Below, piece by piece: positions 34,569 through 43,512 of a stretch of DNA of 64,000 bases (positions are counted from its first letter, which is position 1; each line of letters starts with the position of its first letter). A program made the position numbers and the translations under genes. The notes under the pieces are model-generated. The model worked only from the letters and a program-made list of their open reading frames with translations, had not been told where the DNA came from and made no database searches. Origin of the DNA: CAVPDA01 sp963702495 (GTDB taxonomy: Bacteria > Pseudomonadota > Gammaproteobacteria > Burkholderiales > Rhodocyclaceae); assembly GCA_963702495.1 (NCBI GenBank), contig CAVPDA010000004.1, forward strand, positions 248,001-312,000. Reading direction: 5' to 3'.

Positions 34569-37382
34569 TCAGCGCGGTGCCAGATCCGGTTCGCCGCAAA
34601 GGCGCAGGAGTTCCGCGCGCACCCCGTCGCGCAGGCGCATGGCGGCGGCCCAGTCATCGCCGGTGGGCGGCAGCGTCGCGCCGATCTCGAACGCGACGGG
34701 AGCGCGCCGCGGCAGCCAGGTGCCTTCGCGCAGCACCGCCCGCACTCCGCGCAGGCTGGCGACCGCCACCGGTGCTCCGGCGCGGGCCGCCGCCACGAAG
34801 GCGCCGGTGCGCAACGCACCCAGGCCGGACTCGCGGCTGAACGTGCCTTCCGGGAAAACAACGAGCCTGTCGCCGCGGGCGAGCGCCTCGACCATGGCGT
34901 CCACGTCCTCGACACCGCGCCGCGCGTCGAAGCGCTCGACGAACAGGCAGCCGATGCCCTGCAGGAACAGGCGCGGCACCCGGCGGCCGGTGAATTCGCG
35001 CTTGGCGACGAAGCGATAGGCCAGCTCCGGCGGCAGCGCCGCGATCATGTAGAGGGCATCCAAGTAGCTGCCGTGATTCACCGCCAGCACATGTTCCCGC
35101 GCCGGCAGATGGGAGAGATGGATGGCCTGCCACGGCGCGCCGACCAGACGCAGCAGCAGCCGCGCCGTCCAGTGGCAGGCGGCACGGCCGAAGCGCGGCC
35201 GCCGCGCGGCGGCCACCACGCACCACAGGGGCGCCGCCAGCAGCAGGAACACCGACCAGGCGTAGGCGCCGAACAGCCATCCCTGCAGCGTCCGCCATCG
35301 TGCCCGCGCGCGCTGCACCGCCCCCGCCACCGCCAGCCTTGTCAGAGTGCGCCACATCGGCGCCGTCGCCGCGCCGATCCGGCCCGACTCGTACAGTTCC
35401 CGCGATGCGGCGCGGCGGATCTTGCCGCTGGAGGTCTTGAGCACGGTATGGGGCGGTGCCAGCACCACCTCGTCCGCCGGAATGCCGGTGATGTCGGAGG
35501 CCAGCTCGTTGATGCGCGCGCACAGGCCTTCCCTCGCCGCCTCGTCGGTCTCGCGTGTCTCGGCCAACACCACAATGCGCTCGGTGCCGTTGTGCGCATC
35601 GGCGGAACCGAACACCGCCACGCAGCCCTTGCGCACGCCGGGCAGGGCGCCCACTGCCTGCTCCAGTTCGTAGGGATAGATGTTGCGGCCGCCGCGGATG
35701 ATGAGGTCCTTGACGCGGCCGGTGAGGAACAGTTCGCCATCGACCAGGTAGGCGAAGTCGCCCGTCTCCCGCCACCCGCCGGCGAGGAGCTTCCGGGTCG
35801 CCTCCGGATTGCGGAAATAGCCGGCGGTGGCCGACGGGCCCCGAAACTGCAGCCGCCCCACCTGCCGGTCGGGCAATTCGCCCCCCAGATCGTCCACCAC
35901 GCGCAGGGCGTGGCCCGGGATCGCCCGTCCGCAACCCACCACCGGCATGGCATCGGCAGACCCGGAAGCCACCGGCACGGCGCGGCGCTCCTCGGCGAAA
36001 ACCCGCCGCGAGACATGATCGACGAAGGGTCCGCGTCCGAGGGGTGGAAAGGCCAGCCCGACGCAGCATTCCGCCAGGCCGAAGGCCGGAAAAACCGCTC
36101 CGCGCCGAAAACCCCAGGCGGCGAAGCGTTGCGCGAAGGCTTCGACGGTCTGCGGGCTCACCGGCTCGGCACCATTCAGGGCCAGGCGCCAGGACGACAG
36201 ATCCACCCCCTCCAGTTCGGCGTCGCCGACCTTCTTCGCGCACAGTTCATAGGCGAAATTGGGGGCGGCCGAGATCGTGCCGCGGTGGCGGCCGATGGCC
36301 TGCAGCCAGCGGCTCGGCCGCGACAGGAACGCCAGCGGACTCATCAGCACCAGCGGGCAACCGAAATAGACCGGGCACAACCAGAGGCCGATCAGTCCCA
36401 TGTCGTGGTACAGCGGCAGCCAACTGACGGCGACGTCGGCGCTGCTCACCCGCGCCGCTTCGCCCATGGCGCGCATGTTGGCGAGCAGGTTGGCGTGCGT
36501 GAGGACGACACCCTTCGGATCGCCGGTGCTGCCCGACGTGTATTGCAGGAACGCGATGTCCGCCGCTGCGGCACGGTACGCGATCGGCACCGCCGGCTGG
36601 CTCAGCTCCTGTGGCGTCACGATGTCGTGCAGGCTCGGCACCGCAGCGCGCAGCAGCAGGGCCACGGTCTTGGCCTGGGAGACCGTGATCATGAGCACGC
36701 ACTGCGCGTTGTCGAGGATGCGCGTATGGCGCCGCAGATGGTCCTCGATCTGGGACAGGCGCGCCGGCGGATAGATGGGCACCGGAACGCCGCCCGCCAG
36801 CATGACGCCGAAGAAACTGGCGAGGTAATCGCGCGAGGTCGGCAGCATCAGCGCCACCGTCTGCTTCGGCTGCAGGCCGCGCGCGACGAGGCCGCTGGCG
36901 ATGCGGCGCGCCTCCTCGCGCAGGGCGCCGTAGCTGATCTCCTCCGCCTGCTCGCCGTCACCGTAGAGCAGGACATGGAGCCGCTCGGGATGCCGGGCGA
37001 CATGCCATTCCAGGACTTCCGTGAGAGTCTGCGCCTGCAGCGGAACGCCGGCGTCCACCGCTTCCACCCGCAGTGCCGCGGACTTCTCCGGGACCGCAGC
37101 CATCGTCCGGTGACCGAGGTAGGGCAGCAGTTCGCGCGGCGTGCGCGCCTCGGCCAGCGCCTCGTCCGGCAGCGTGGCGCCGAAGGCCTGGCCGACACGC
37201 AGGATCATCTCCGCCCGCGCCAGGCTGTCGAGGCCGAGATCGCGCTCGAAGTCGCTGTCCAGGGCCACGGCGATTTTCCGCCCCGGATGGGTCTCTCCGA
37301 CCAGCATCGAGACCTCGTCCAGCACCCGCTGCGCATCCGCTTCCGCATCCGTCCGGATACTCGAAATCGGTGCGGAGGTCAT
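34569..37382 (-). CDS. ACP / fatty-acyl-AMP ligase / PlsC acyltransferase fusion protein
   Basis: A 937-residue three-domain protein. Residues ~12-92 form an acyl carrier domain with the phosphopantetheine serine S53 in DLGLDSL. Residues ~115-665 form an AMP-binding ligase with the P-loop YTSGSTGDPK (281-290), LPLYHDMGLIG, and the catalytic Lys in KTSSGKIRR; the sequence SPLAFLSRPSRWLQAIGRHR is typical of fatty-acyl-AMP ligases (FAAL). A hydrophobic helix (~703-726) leads to a PlsC-type acyltransferase with NHGSYLD (His770, Asp775) and FPEGT (843-847). Inferred role: activate a free fatty acid, load it on its own ACP domain and acylate a (lyso)phospholipid. Domain order is the reverse of E. 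coli Aas. Confidence 0.9.
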   Translation of the reverse strand: MTSAPISSIRTDAEADAQRVLDEVSMLVGETHPGRKIAVALDSDFERDLGLDSLARAEMILRVGQAFGATLPDEALAEARTPRELLPYLGHRTMAAVPEKSAALRVEAVDAGVPLQAQTLTEVLEWHVARHPERLHVLLYGDGEQAEEISYGALREEARRIASGLVARGLQPKQTVALMLPTSRDYLASFFGVMLAGGVPVPIYPPARLSQIEDHLRRHTRILDNAQCVLMITVSQAKTVALLLRAAVPSLHDIVTPQELSQPAVPIAYRAAAADIAFLQYTSGSTGDPKGVVLTHANLLANMRAMGEAARVSSADVAVSWLPLYHDMGLIGLWLCPVYFGCPLVLMSPLAFLSRPSRWLQAIGRHRGTISAAPNFAYELCAKKVGDAELEGVDLSSWRLALNGAEPVSPQTVEAFAQRFAAWGFRRGAVFPAFGLAECCVGLAFPPLGRGPFVDHVSRRVFAEERRAVPVASGSADAMPVVGCGRAIPGHALRVVDDLGGELPDRQVGRLQFRGPSATAGYFRNPEATRKLLAGGWRETGDFAYLVDGELFLTGRVKDLIIRGGRNIYPYELEQAVGALPGVRKGCVAVFGSADAHNGTERIVVLAETRETDEAAREGLCARINELASDITGIPADEVVLAPPHTVLKTSSGKIRRAASRELYESGRIGAATAPMWRTLTRLAVAGAVQRARARWRTLQGWLFGAYAWSVFLLLAAPLWCVVAAARRPRFGRAACHWTARLLLRLVGAPWQAIHLSHLPAREHVLAVNHGSYLDALYMIAALPPELAYRFVAKREFTGRRVPRLFLQGIGCLFVERFDARRGVEDVDAMVEALARGDRLVVFPEGTFSRESGLGALRTGAFVAAARAGAPVAVASLRGVRAVLREGTWLPRRAPVAFEIGATLPPTGDDWAAAMRLRDGVRAELLRLCGEPDLAPR

Positions 37383-37570
37383 GGCGCAGGAGGGAACACG
37401 GTATCGAAGGCGCTGCCGGCGGCAAGGCAAGGAACTGCGGTCACGGCGAGGGCTGGCGGGCGGAAGGAAGCGGTATCGGGACCGGGAATGTTATCAATAT
37501 AGGCACGCAGCTGGAATTCCCGCAATCGCCGATCCTGGGGCGAACGGTGCCGGTCGGCTCCTGTGCCCGG

Positions 37571-38203
37571 TTACCCCGGCAGTTCATCCCGGGTTCCGGT
37601 GAGATGGCTGCGGTCGGCCCAGGCCAGCACCGACCAGTCGTCGCCGGCGACTTCGATCCAGTTCAGGGCCGCGTTCGGAATCTCGCAGCGGCGGGGCGCA
37701 TCGAGAGGATGGCCGGTGGCCCGGCGATGGATCATGTCCAGCACACCGCCGTGGGTCACGACCAGAATCTGGCGCTCGCCATGCTGCCGCGCCAGTTCCC
37801 CGAAGCAGTCCTGGGCACGGGCCGCGAACTGGCGCAGGCTTTCGCCGCCGGGGATGACGAAATCGATCTCATGCGCCAGGAAGCGCGCGAATTCCGCCGC
37901 ATGTCTTTGCCGGCACTCGTCGTAGGTTCGTCCCTGGAACAGGCCGAAATTGCGCTCGCGCAGGTCGCTGCGCAGGGTCACCGGCAAGTGCATGACATGG
38001 GCAATGGCCTCGGCGGTATGGCGCGCCCGCGCCAGGTCGCTGGCATAGACAGCCGCGAATTCCTCTTGCACCAGGCCGTTGGCGGTGGCACGCGCCTGCG
38101 CCACGCCGTTGGCGTTGAGCGGAATGTCGAGCTGGCCCTGGATGCGGCGCTCCGCATTCCAGGCGGTTTCGCCATGGCGAACGAGACAGAACCGGGTCGT
38201 CAT
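37571..38203 (-). CDS. Histidine phosphatase family protein (GpmB/CobC-like)
   Basis: A 210-residue member of the branch 1 histidine phosphatases. The catalytic His is in FCLVRHGETAWNAE, the second His in ILVVTHGGVLDMIH, and the motif LRERNFGLFQG is present. Physiological substrate unknown: GpmB-like phosphatases and alpha-ribazole phosphatase are the main alternatives, and a true glycolytic mutase role is unlikely since gpmA is present. It lies 188 nt upstream of the ACP-FAAL-PlsC gene on the same strand, so the two could be co-transcribed, but the gap leaves that uncertain. Confidence 0.88.
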   Translation of the reverse strand: MTTRFCLVRHGETAWNAERRIQGQLDIPLNANGVAQARATANGLVQEEFAAVYASDLARARHTAEAIAHVMHLPVTLRSDLRERNFGLFQGRTYDECRQRHAAEFARFLAHEIDFVIPGGESLRQFAARAQDCFGELARQHGERQILVVTHGGVLDMIHRRATGHPLDAPRRCEIPNAALNWIEVAGDDWSVLAWADRSHLTGTRDELPG

Positions 38204-38419
38204 GATCGTTCTCGGGTCCGCAGCCGCGGCACGGCGTCTTGCTTGCGGTGATTGCGGTAAACCCGCATTTTGCTGGATTCCTGTGGCAGCTGCGGCATTT
38301 CCCCGCTAATCTATATCCGCTTTCTTGCCCCCTTCGCCCGCTCCGCCGCGTGCCGCGCAGGAAAGCGCCCCAACAACATCGCCGGATCCAGCCGGTCAGA
38401 ACGAAGTCGGAGGAGATCG

Positions 38420-39010
38420 ATGCAAGCCCTCTTGAAGCTGGCGCGCATGATCGACGCGGTGAATGAGCGCATCGGCAAGCTCATCGTGTGGCTGGTGCTG
38501 ATCTCCGTGCTGATCAGCGCCGGCAACGCCGTCATGCGCAAGGCCTTCGACCTCAGTTCGAACGCCTTCCTCGAAATCCAGTGGTACCTGTTCTCCGCCA
38601 TCTTCCTGCTCGGGGCGAGCTGGACCCTGCTGCGCAACGAGCACATCCGCATCGACGTCATCTCCGGCCGGCTCTCGTCCCGCGCCCAGAACTGGATCGA
38701 CGTCTTCGGCATCGTCTTCTTCCTGCTGCCAATGGCCGGGATCATCCTGTGGCTGTCGTGGCCGGTGTTCACCCTGGCCTACACCTCGGGGGAAATGTCC
38801 TCCAATCCAGGAGGGCTGATCCGCTGGCCGGTACGGCTGCTGGTGCCCGTGGGCTTCTTCCTGCTGCTGCTGCAGGGCCTGTCCGAACTCGTGAAACGCA
38901 TCGCCTTCCTGCGCGGCGTCATCCCCAATCCGCTGGAAAAGGCCAAGGCGCCGACGCCCGAGGAAGAACTGGCGGCAGCCATCAAGGCGGCGAAGGGAGA
39001 CGCGAAATGA
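38420..39010 (+). CDS. TRAP transporter small permease (DctQ type)
   Basis: Small membrane subunit of a tripartite ATP-independent periplasmic transporter, 196 residues. Four transmembrane helices are visible (~20-42, 54-72, 95-115, 137-160). DctQ landmarks are the segment FLEIQWYLFSAIFLLGASWT and the following LRNEHIRIDVIS. A GGAGGAG lies six bases before the ATG at 38420. Its stop overlaps the start of the large permease gene by four bases. The cognate binding-protein gene is encoded on the opposite strand at 40875-41954. I see no gene in the 216-nt gap upstream. Confidence 0.93.
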   Translation: MQALLKLARMIDAVNERIGKLIVWLVLISVLISAGNAVMRKAFDLSSNAFLEIQWYLFSAIFLLGASWTLLRNEHIRIDVISGRLSSRAQNWIDVFGIVFFLLPMAGIILWLSWPVFTLAYTSGEMSSNPGGLIRWPVRLLVPVGFFLLLLQGLSELVKRIAFLRGVIPNPLEKAKAPTPEEELAAAIKAAKGDAK

Positions 39011-40785
39011 CGGCCTGGATCATCGCCAACATGGCGCCGATCATGTTCGCGGCGCTGGTGGTCTTCCTCATGCTCGGTTTCCCGGTAGCCTTCGCCCTGG
39101 CCGCCAACGGCATTGTGTTCGGCTGGATCGGCATCGAACTCGGGCTGTTCCAGCCCACCTTCTTCCAGGCGCTGCCGGAGCGGATCTTCGGCGGCATCAT
39201 GAACAACGACACCCTGCTCGCCATCCCCTTCTTCACTTTCATGGGGCTGATTCTCGAGCGCAGCGGCATGGCGGAGGACCTGCTCGACACCATCGGCCAG
39301 TTGTTCGGCCCGATCCGCGGCGGGCTGGCCTATGCCGTCATCTTCGTCGGCGCCATGCTCGCCGCCACCACCGGCGTGGTGGCGGCCTCCGTCATCTCCA
39401 TGGGCCTGATCTCGCTGCCCATCATGATGCGCTACGGCTACGACCGCCGCCTCGCCTCCGGCGTCATCGCCGCTTCCGGCACCCTGGCCCAGATCATCCC
39501 GCCCTCCCTGGTGCTGATCATCATGGCCGACCAGCTCGGCAAGTCGGTGGGCGACATGTACAAGGGCGCCTTCGTGCCGGGCTTCATCCTCACCGGCCTG
39601 TATGTGCTGTTCGTGCTCGGCGTCACCCTCCTCTTCCCCAAGGCGGCGCCGGCCCTGCCGCTGGCGGACCGCACCCACCGCGAGCCGGACGGAAGCAGCG
39701 GCAACCTCTCGCTCGGCATCCTGACGGCCGTCTCGATCGGCGCCGCCGTCGCCTTCTCCTACACCCGCGGCGCCGCCATGCCGACGGACGAAATGATCGT
39801 CTCCGCCATGTCGGTGGGCGGAGGCGTCGCCTTCTTCCTTGCCGTCCTCAATCGCCTGCTGCGGCTGAAGCTGCTGTCGCAGATGGCCGAGCGCGTCACC
39901 TTCGTGCTGATCCCGCCGCTGGCGCTGATCTTTCTGGTGCTCGGCACCATCTTTCTCGGCATCGCCACCCCGACCGAAGGCGGCGCCATGGGCGCCACCG
40001 GCGCACTGATCATGGCGGTGGCGCGGCGCCGGCTGTCCTGGTCGCTGATGCGGCAGGCGATGGAATCCACCGCGCGGCTCACCACCTTCGTCGTCTTCAT
40101 CCTGATCGGCGCCCGCGTCTTCAGCCTGACTTTCTACGGCGTCGACGGCCACCTCTGGGTGGAGCACCTGCTCACCGACCTGCCCGGCGGCCAGATCGGC
40201 TTCCTGATCGTGGTGAACATCCTGGTGTTCGTGCTCGCCTTCTTCCTCGACTTCTTCGAACTGTCCTTCATCGTCGTGCCGCTGCTGGGGCCGGTGGCCG
40301 AGAAGCTGGGCATCGACCTGATCTGGTTCGGCGTCCTGCTGGCGATCAACATGCAGACTTCGTTCATGCATCCGCCCTTCGGCTTCGCCCTGTTCTACCT
40401 GCGCTCGGTGGCGCCGCAGGCGGTCAAGACCACCGAGATCTACTGGGGCGCGGTGCCGTTCGTGGTCATCCAGTTGATCATGGTGGCGATCGTCATCTTC
40501 TTCCCCGGCATCGTGCAGTACGACAAGTCCACCATGGCGAGCGACGCGGTCATCGACCTGGCGCCGTCCGGCGATCAGGATGCGCCGGCCCTGCCGCCCG
40601 CGGCACCGCCGGCTCCCGCCGCATCGCCGCCCGCCGACGCCGGTCTGGCCCCGGCGCCACCGCCGGCGGCGGAACCGACCGCTCCCAAACCCGCCGACCA
40701 GGGCGCGGCGCCGGCGCAGCCGGATCTGACTGAACTGCTCAACGCGGCCAGGGAGAGCGGAAGGGCGGAAGGCGCAAAGCCGTAA
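39007..40785 (+). CDS. TRAP transporter large permease (DctM type) with Pro/Ala-rich tail
   Basis: A 592-residue large permease with about 12-13 transmembrane helices. DctM motifs include the GGIMNNDTLLAIPFFTFMGL region, GLISLPIMMRYGYDRRLASG, ASGTLAQIIPPSLVLIIMA and FLGIATPTEGGAMGATGAL. Its length and the insert between the halves resemble the FcbT3-like (mannitol/chloroaromatic-type) subfamily. The last ~75 residues after the final helix are a Pro/Ala-rich segment ending in LTELLNAARESGRAEGAKP, not part of the transporter fold. It starts four bases inside the dctQ stop. A monocarboxylate, 2-oxoacid or aromatic acid substrate is likely, but cannot be named from sequence. Confidence 0.93.
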   Translation: MTAWIIANMAPIMFAALVVFLMLGFPVAFALAANGIVFGWIGIELGLFQPTFFQALPERIFGGIMNNDTLLAIPFFTFMGLILERSGMAEDLLDTIGQLFGPIRGGLAYAVIFVGAMLAATTGVVAASVISMGLISLPIMMRYGYDRRLASGVIAASGTLAQIIPPSLVLIIMADQLGKSVGDMYKGAFVPGFILTGLYVLFVLGVTLLFPKAAPALPLADRTHREPDGSSGNLSLGILTAVSIGAAVAFSYTRGAAMPTDEMIVSAMSVGGGVAFFLAVLNRLLRLKLLSQMAERVTFVLIPPLALIFLVLGTIFLGIATPTEGGAMGATGALIMAVARRRLSWSLMRQAMESTARLTTFVVFILIGARVFSLTFYGVDGHLWVEHLLTDLPGGQIGFLIVVNILVFVLAFFLDFFELSFIVVPLLGPVAEKLGIDLIWFGVLLAINMQTSFMHPPFGFALFYLRSVAPQAVKTTEIYWGAVPFVVIQLIMVAIVIFFPGIVQYDKSTMASDAVIDLAPSGDQDAPALPPAAPPAPAASPPADAGLAPAPPPAAEPTAPKPADQGAAPAQPDLTELLNAARESGRAEGAKP

Positions 40786-40810
40786 CTGGCGCTGCGCCCT
40801 GCCGGGCGCG

Positions 40811-40850
40811 CAAGAAAAAGCCCGCGGCCTTCCGGCCGCGGGCTCTTGTC
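40811..40850. terminator. Bidirectional terminator between convergent dctM and dctP
   Basis: A perfect 10-bp GC stem, GCCCGCGGCC (40820-40829) and GGCCGCGGGC (40834-40843), with the loop TTCC. On the minus strand the stem is followed by TTTTTCTTG (a good U-run for dctP). On the plus strand it is followed by TCTTGT (weaker, for dctQM). Confidence 0.85.
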
Positions 40851-40874
40851 CTCGTGGCGCGCAGCGCGGCGCGC

Positions 40875-41954
40875 CTACTTCGCTTTCTGCATGAAGCCGT
40901 CCATCGCCGCTTCGGCGTAGCTCATCCACGCCGTCTGCTGCTTGCGGTACTTGTCCCACTCCGTATAGATCTTCTTGAAGGCCGGATTCTTGTTCGACTC
41001 GTCGTTGTAGAGGTCGAGCGTCGCCTTGTGGGCCGCATTCATGATCTCCGGCGAGTAGGGGTGCAGCTTGACGCCCTGGCTCACCAGCCGGCCGAGGGAG
41101 GCCGGGTTCTTGTGGTCGTACTCCGCCATCATGGTGACGTTGGCCTCGTAGCAGCCGGCGATCAACGCTTCCTGGTAGGGCTTGGGCAGTTTCTCGAAGG
41201 CCTGCTTGTTGACGAAGGTGTGGATCACCGGGCCCGCTTCCCACCAGCCGGGGTAGTAGTAGTGCTTGGCCACCTTGAAGAAGCCGAGCTTCTCGTCATC
41301 GTAGGGGCCGACCCACTCGGCGGCGTCGATGGTGCCCTTTTCCAGGGCCGGGTAGATGTCGGGGCCGCCGATCTGCTGCGTCACCGCGCCGAGGGCGCTG
41401 TAGACCGCGCCGCCGAGGCCGGCGATGCGGATCTTGAGGCCCTTGATGTCGGCCAGCGTGTTCACTTCCTTGCGGAACCAGCCGCCCATCTGCACGCCGG
41501 TGTTGCCGGCGGCGAAGGACAGGATGTTGTAGCTGGCGTAGAACTCGTCGAGCAGCTTCTGACCGCCGCCGTAGTAGATCCAGGCGTTCATCTGCCGGTC
41601 GTTCATGCCGAAAGGCACGGCGGTGCCGAAACCGAAAGTCTTGTCCTTGCCGACATAGTAATAGGAGCAGGTATGGCAGCACTCGACGGTGCCGTTCTGG
41701 GTCACATCCAGCGCCTGCAGGGCCGGGGCGATTTCGCCGGGCGCGAACACCTGGATCTGGAACTTGCCGTCCGTCAGCGCCTTGACGCGGTTGGCCATCA
41801 CTTCGGCACCGCCGTGGATGGTGTCCAGGCTCTTGGGGAAGCTCGAGGTGCAGCGCCACTTGATCGTGGGGAGCGACTGCGCAATGGCCGGAGCCGCGAG
41901 CGTGCCGGCGGCCAAGCCCGCGCCGGCGTTCTTCAGAAATGAACGACGTTCCAT
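40875..41954 (-). CDS. TRAP transporter substrate-binding protein (DctP family, FcbT1/TakP-like)
   Basis: A 359-residue extracytoplasmic solute receptor. The signal peptide begins MERRSFLKNAGAGLAAGTLA, which has a twin-arginine-like RRSFLK. The mature protein contains the DctP fold with IKWRCTSSFPKSLDTIHGGA, VECCHTCSYYYVGKDKTFGF, the substrate-Arg region KIRIAGLGGAVYSALGAVTQ, and WVGPYDDEKLGFFKVAKHYY. It resembles the binding proteins for 2-oxoacids or mannitol/chloroaromatic acids; ligand not determined. AAGGAG precedes the ATG at 41954. It is convergent with dctQM and therefore separately promoted. The 170-nt stretch upstream holds no gene that I can see. Confidence 0.93.
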   Translation of the reverse strand: MERRSFLKNAGAGLAAGTLAAPAIAQSLPTIKWRCTSSFPKSLDTIHGGAEVMANRVKALTDGKFQIQVFAPGEIAPALQALDVTQNGTVECCHTCSYYYVGKDKTFGFGTAVPFGMNDRQMNAWIYYGGGQKLLDEFYASYNILSFAAGNTGVQMGGWFRKEVNTLADIKGLKIRIAGLGGAVYSALGAVTQQIGGPDIYPALEKGTIDAAEWVGPYDDEKLGFFKVAKHYYYPGWWEAGPVIHTFVNKQAFEKLPKPYQEALIAGCYEANVTMMAEYDHKNPASLGRLVSQGVKLHPYSPEIMNAAHKATLDLYNDESNKNPAFKKIYTEWDKYRKQQTAWMSYAEAAMDGFMQKAK

Positions 41955-42124
41955 CAACAATGTCTCCTTTTCTTGTTTCGAGCTATTGGCACCGGTCGTT
42001 GCGCAACCGGGCGGTCCCTCCTCGCGTGGGCCGAGGCGTCGCGAGATGGTACTCCAACCGTCCGGGGCCGTGGCTTGCGGGTTTCCACAAGCCGCCGGCC
42101 GCGGCAGTCGCCCGACGGAGGGGG

Positions 42125-43466
42125 CTAGTTGCCCGCCACCGTCATGCGCTCGACGAGGATCGAGCCGCACTGCTTGGAGCCGCGCACCAGGACATCGCCG
42201 CCGACCGCGACGATGCTGCGGAACATGTCGCGCAGGTTGCCGGCGATCGTGATCTCCTGGACGGGATACCGGATCCGCCCGCCTTCCACCCAGTAGCCGG
42301 CGGCGCCGCGCGAATAGTCGCCGGTCACGTAATTGACGCCCTGGCCCAGCACTTCGGTCACCAGCAGGCCGCGATCCATGAGCTTCAGCATGCCCTCGAA
42401 GTCGCGCCCGCCCGAGCGGACGATCAGATTGTGGCAGCCGCCGGCGTTGCCGGTGGTGGGAAGCCCCAGCTTGCGCGCCGAATAGGTGCCGAGGAAATAG
42501 CCCTGCAGCACGCCGTCGGCGACCACCTCGCGGTCGCGGGTGGCGACGCCGTCGTCGTCGAACGGACTGCTCGCCAGCCCTTTCTTCAGATGCGGCCGCT
42601 CGCTGATGTGAACGACGTCGGAGAACACCGGCTTGCCCAGGCTGTCGACGAGGAACGATGCCTTGCGATAGAGCGCTCCACCGCTCGCCGCATGCACGAA
42701 ATTTCCGATCAGCGTGGCCGCCAGAGGGGCTTCGAACAGCACCGGCACCTTGGCCGTGCCGAGCTGCCGCGCGTCCAGCCGCGCCATCGCACGGCGCGCG
42801 GCGTAGTCGCCGATGGCCTCGGCGGCGCCGAGGTCCGCCGCGTCACGCCGGCTCGTGTACCAGTCGTCGCGCTGCATGTTGTCCGCCTCGCCGGCGATCA
42901 CCGCGCACGAGATGTAATGGCGCGAGGTGGCATAGCCGCCCATGAAGCCGAGGCTGTTGGCGGCGACGAAGTGGGACTGCTGGGTCGAGACCGATGCCCC
43001 CTCGGAGTTCTTGATCAGCGGGCTGACGGCGAAGGCCGCGGCCTCGCAGCGCTTGGCAACGTCAATCGCCTGTCCGATGGACAGTTCCCAAGGATGGTAG
43101 AGATCGAGTTCGCCATAGCGCTTCGGCCAGCAGTTCTTCCTCGGGCAGCCCGGCGCAGGGATCGGGGGCGGTGAAGCGCGCGATGGACAGGGCCGCATCC
43201 ACCGTCGCACGCAGCGCCTCGCGCCCGAAATCCGAGGTGCTGGCATAGCCGCGCTGCTGGCCGAGATAGACCGTGACGCCGATGCCCTTGTCGCGGTTGT
43301 ACTCGATGGTTTCCACCTCGCCTTTGCGCACGGTGACCGATTGGCCGAAACCCTCGGACACGTCCGACTCGCAGGCCGAGGCGCCGCGCATCCGGGCGTA
43401 TTCGAGAATCTCGGCCGCAATCTGGCGCAACCGCTCCTGGCTGAACGTGAAATCCTGGTCTGACAT
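42125..43466 (-). pseudogene. pmbA: Metalloprotease PmbA (TldE), disrupted by a one-base frameshift
   Basis: PmbA/TldE pairs with TldD as a metalloprotease that processes small peptides such as microcins and CcdA. The N-terminal ~110 residues (MSDQDFTFSQERLRQIAAEI, GVTVYLGQQRGYASTSDFG) are in the frame that opens at 43466 and stops at 43062. The rest (ELDLYHPWELSIGQAIDVAK, then TGDYSRGAAGYWVEGG to the end IAGNLRDMFRSIVAVGGDVL) is in a second frame, closed at 42125. The switch lies at about 43110-43135. The span is 1342 nt, i.e. 447 codons plus one base, so removal of one base would restore a normal-length protein. Both halves are well conserved, so a sequencing or assembly error is as likely as a recent mutation. 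Confidence 0.85.
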
Positions 43467-43495
43467 TGGGCCGGCCCATCCCGAAAAGCTATAAT
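43466..43495 (+). promoter_or_regulatory. Candidate sigma-70 promoter of yjgA/darP
   Basis: TTGGGC (43466-43471), an 18-nt spacer and a perfect TATAAT (43490-43495) lie just before the yjgA start at 43513. The -35 overlaps the first codon of the divergent pmbA gene, so transcription of the two genes may interfere. Confidence 0.55.
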
Positions 43496-43512
43496 TCTAG
43501 CCTCATTACGAG

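Noticed and set aside
34002..37502. Very long plus-strand ORF (over 1100 codons) opposite glyA and the ACP-FAAL-PlsC gene
   Set aside because: It mirrors the codon pattern of strongly conserved minus-strand genes in GC-rich DNA; its translation resembles no protein family.
38779..41244. Long minus-strand ORF opposite dctM
   Set aside because: Antisense shadow of the DctM gene; low-complexity His/Asp/Gly-rich translation.
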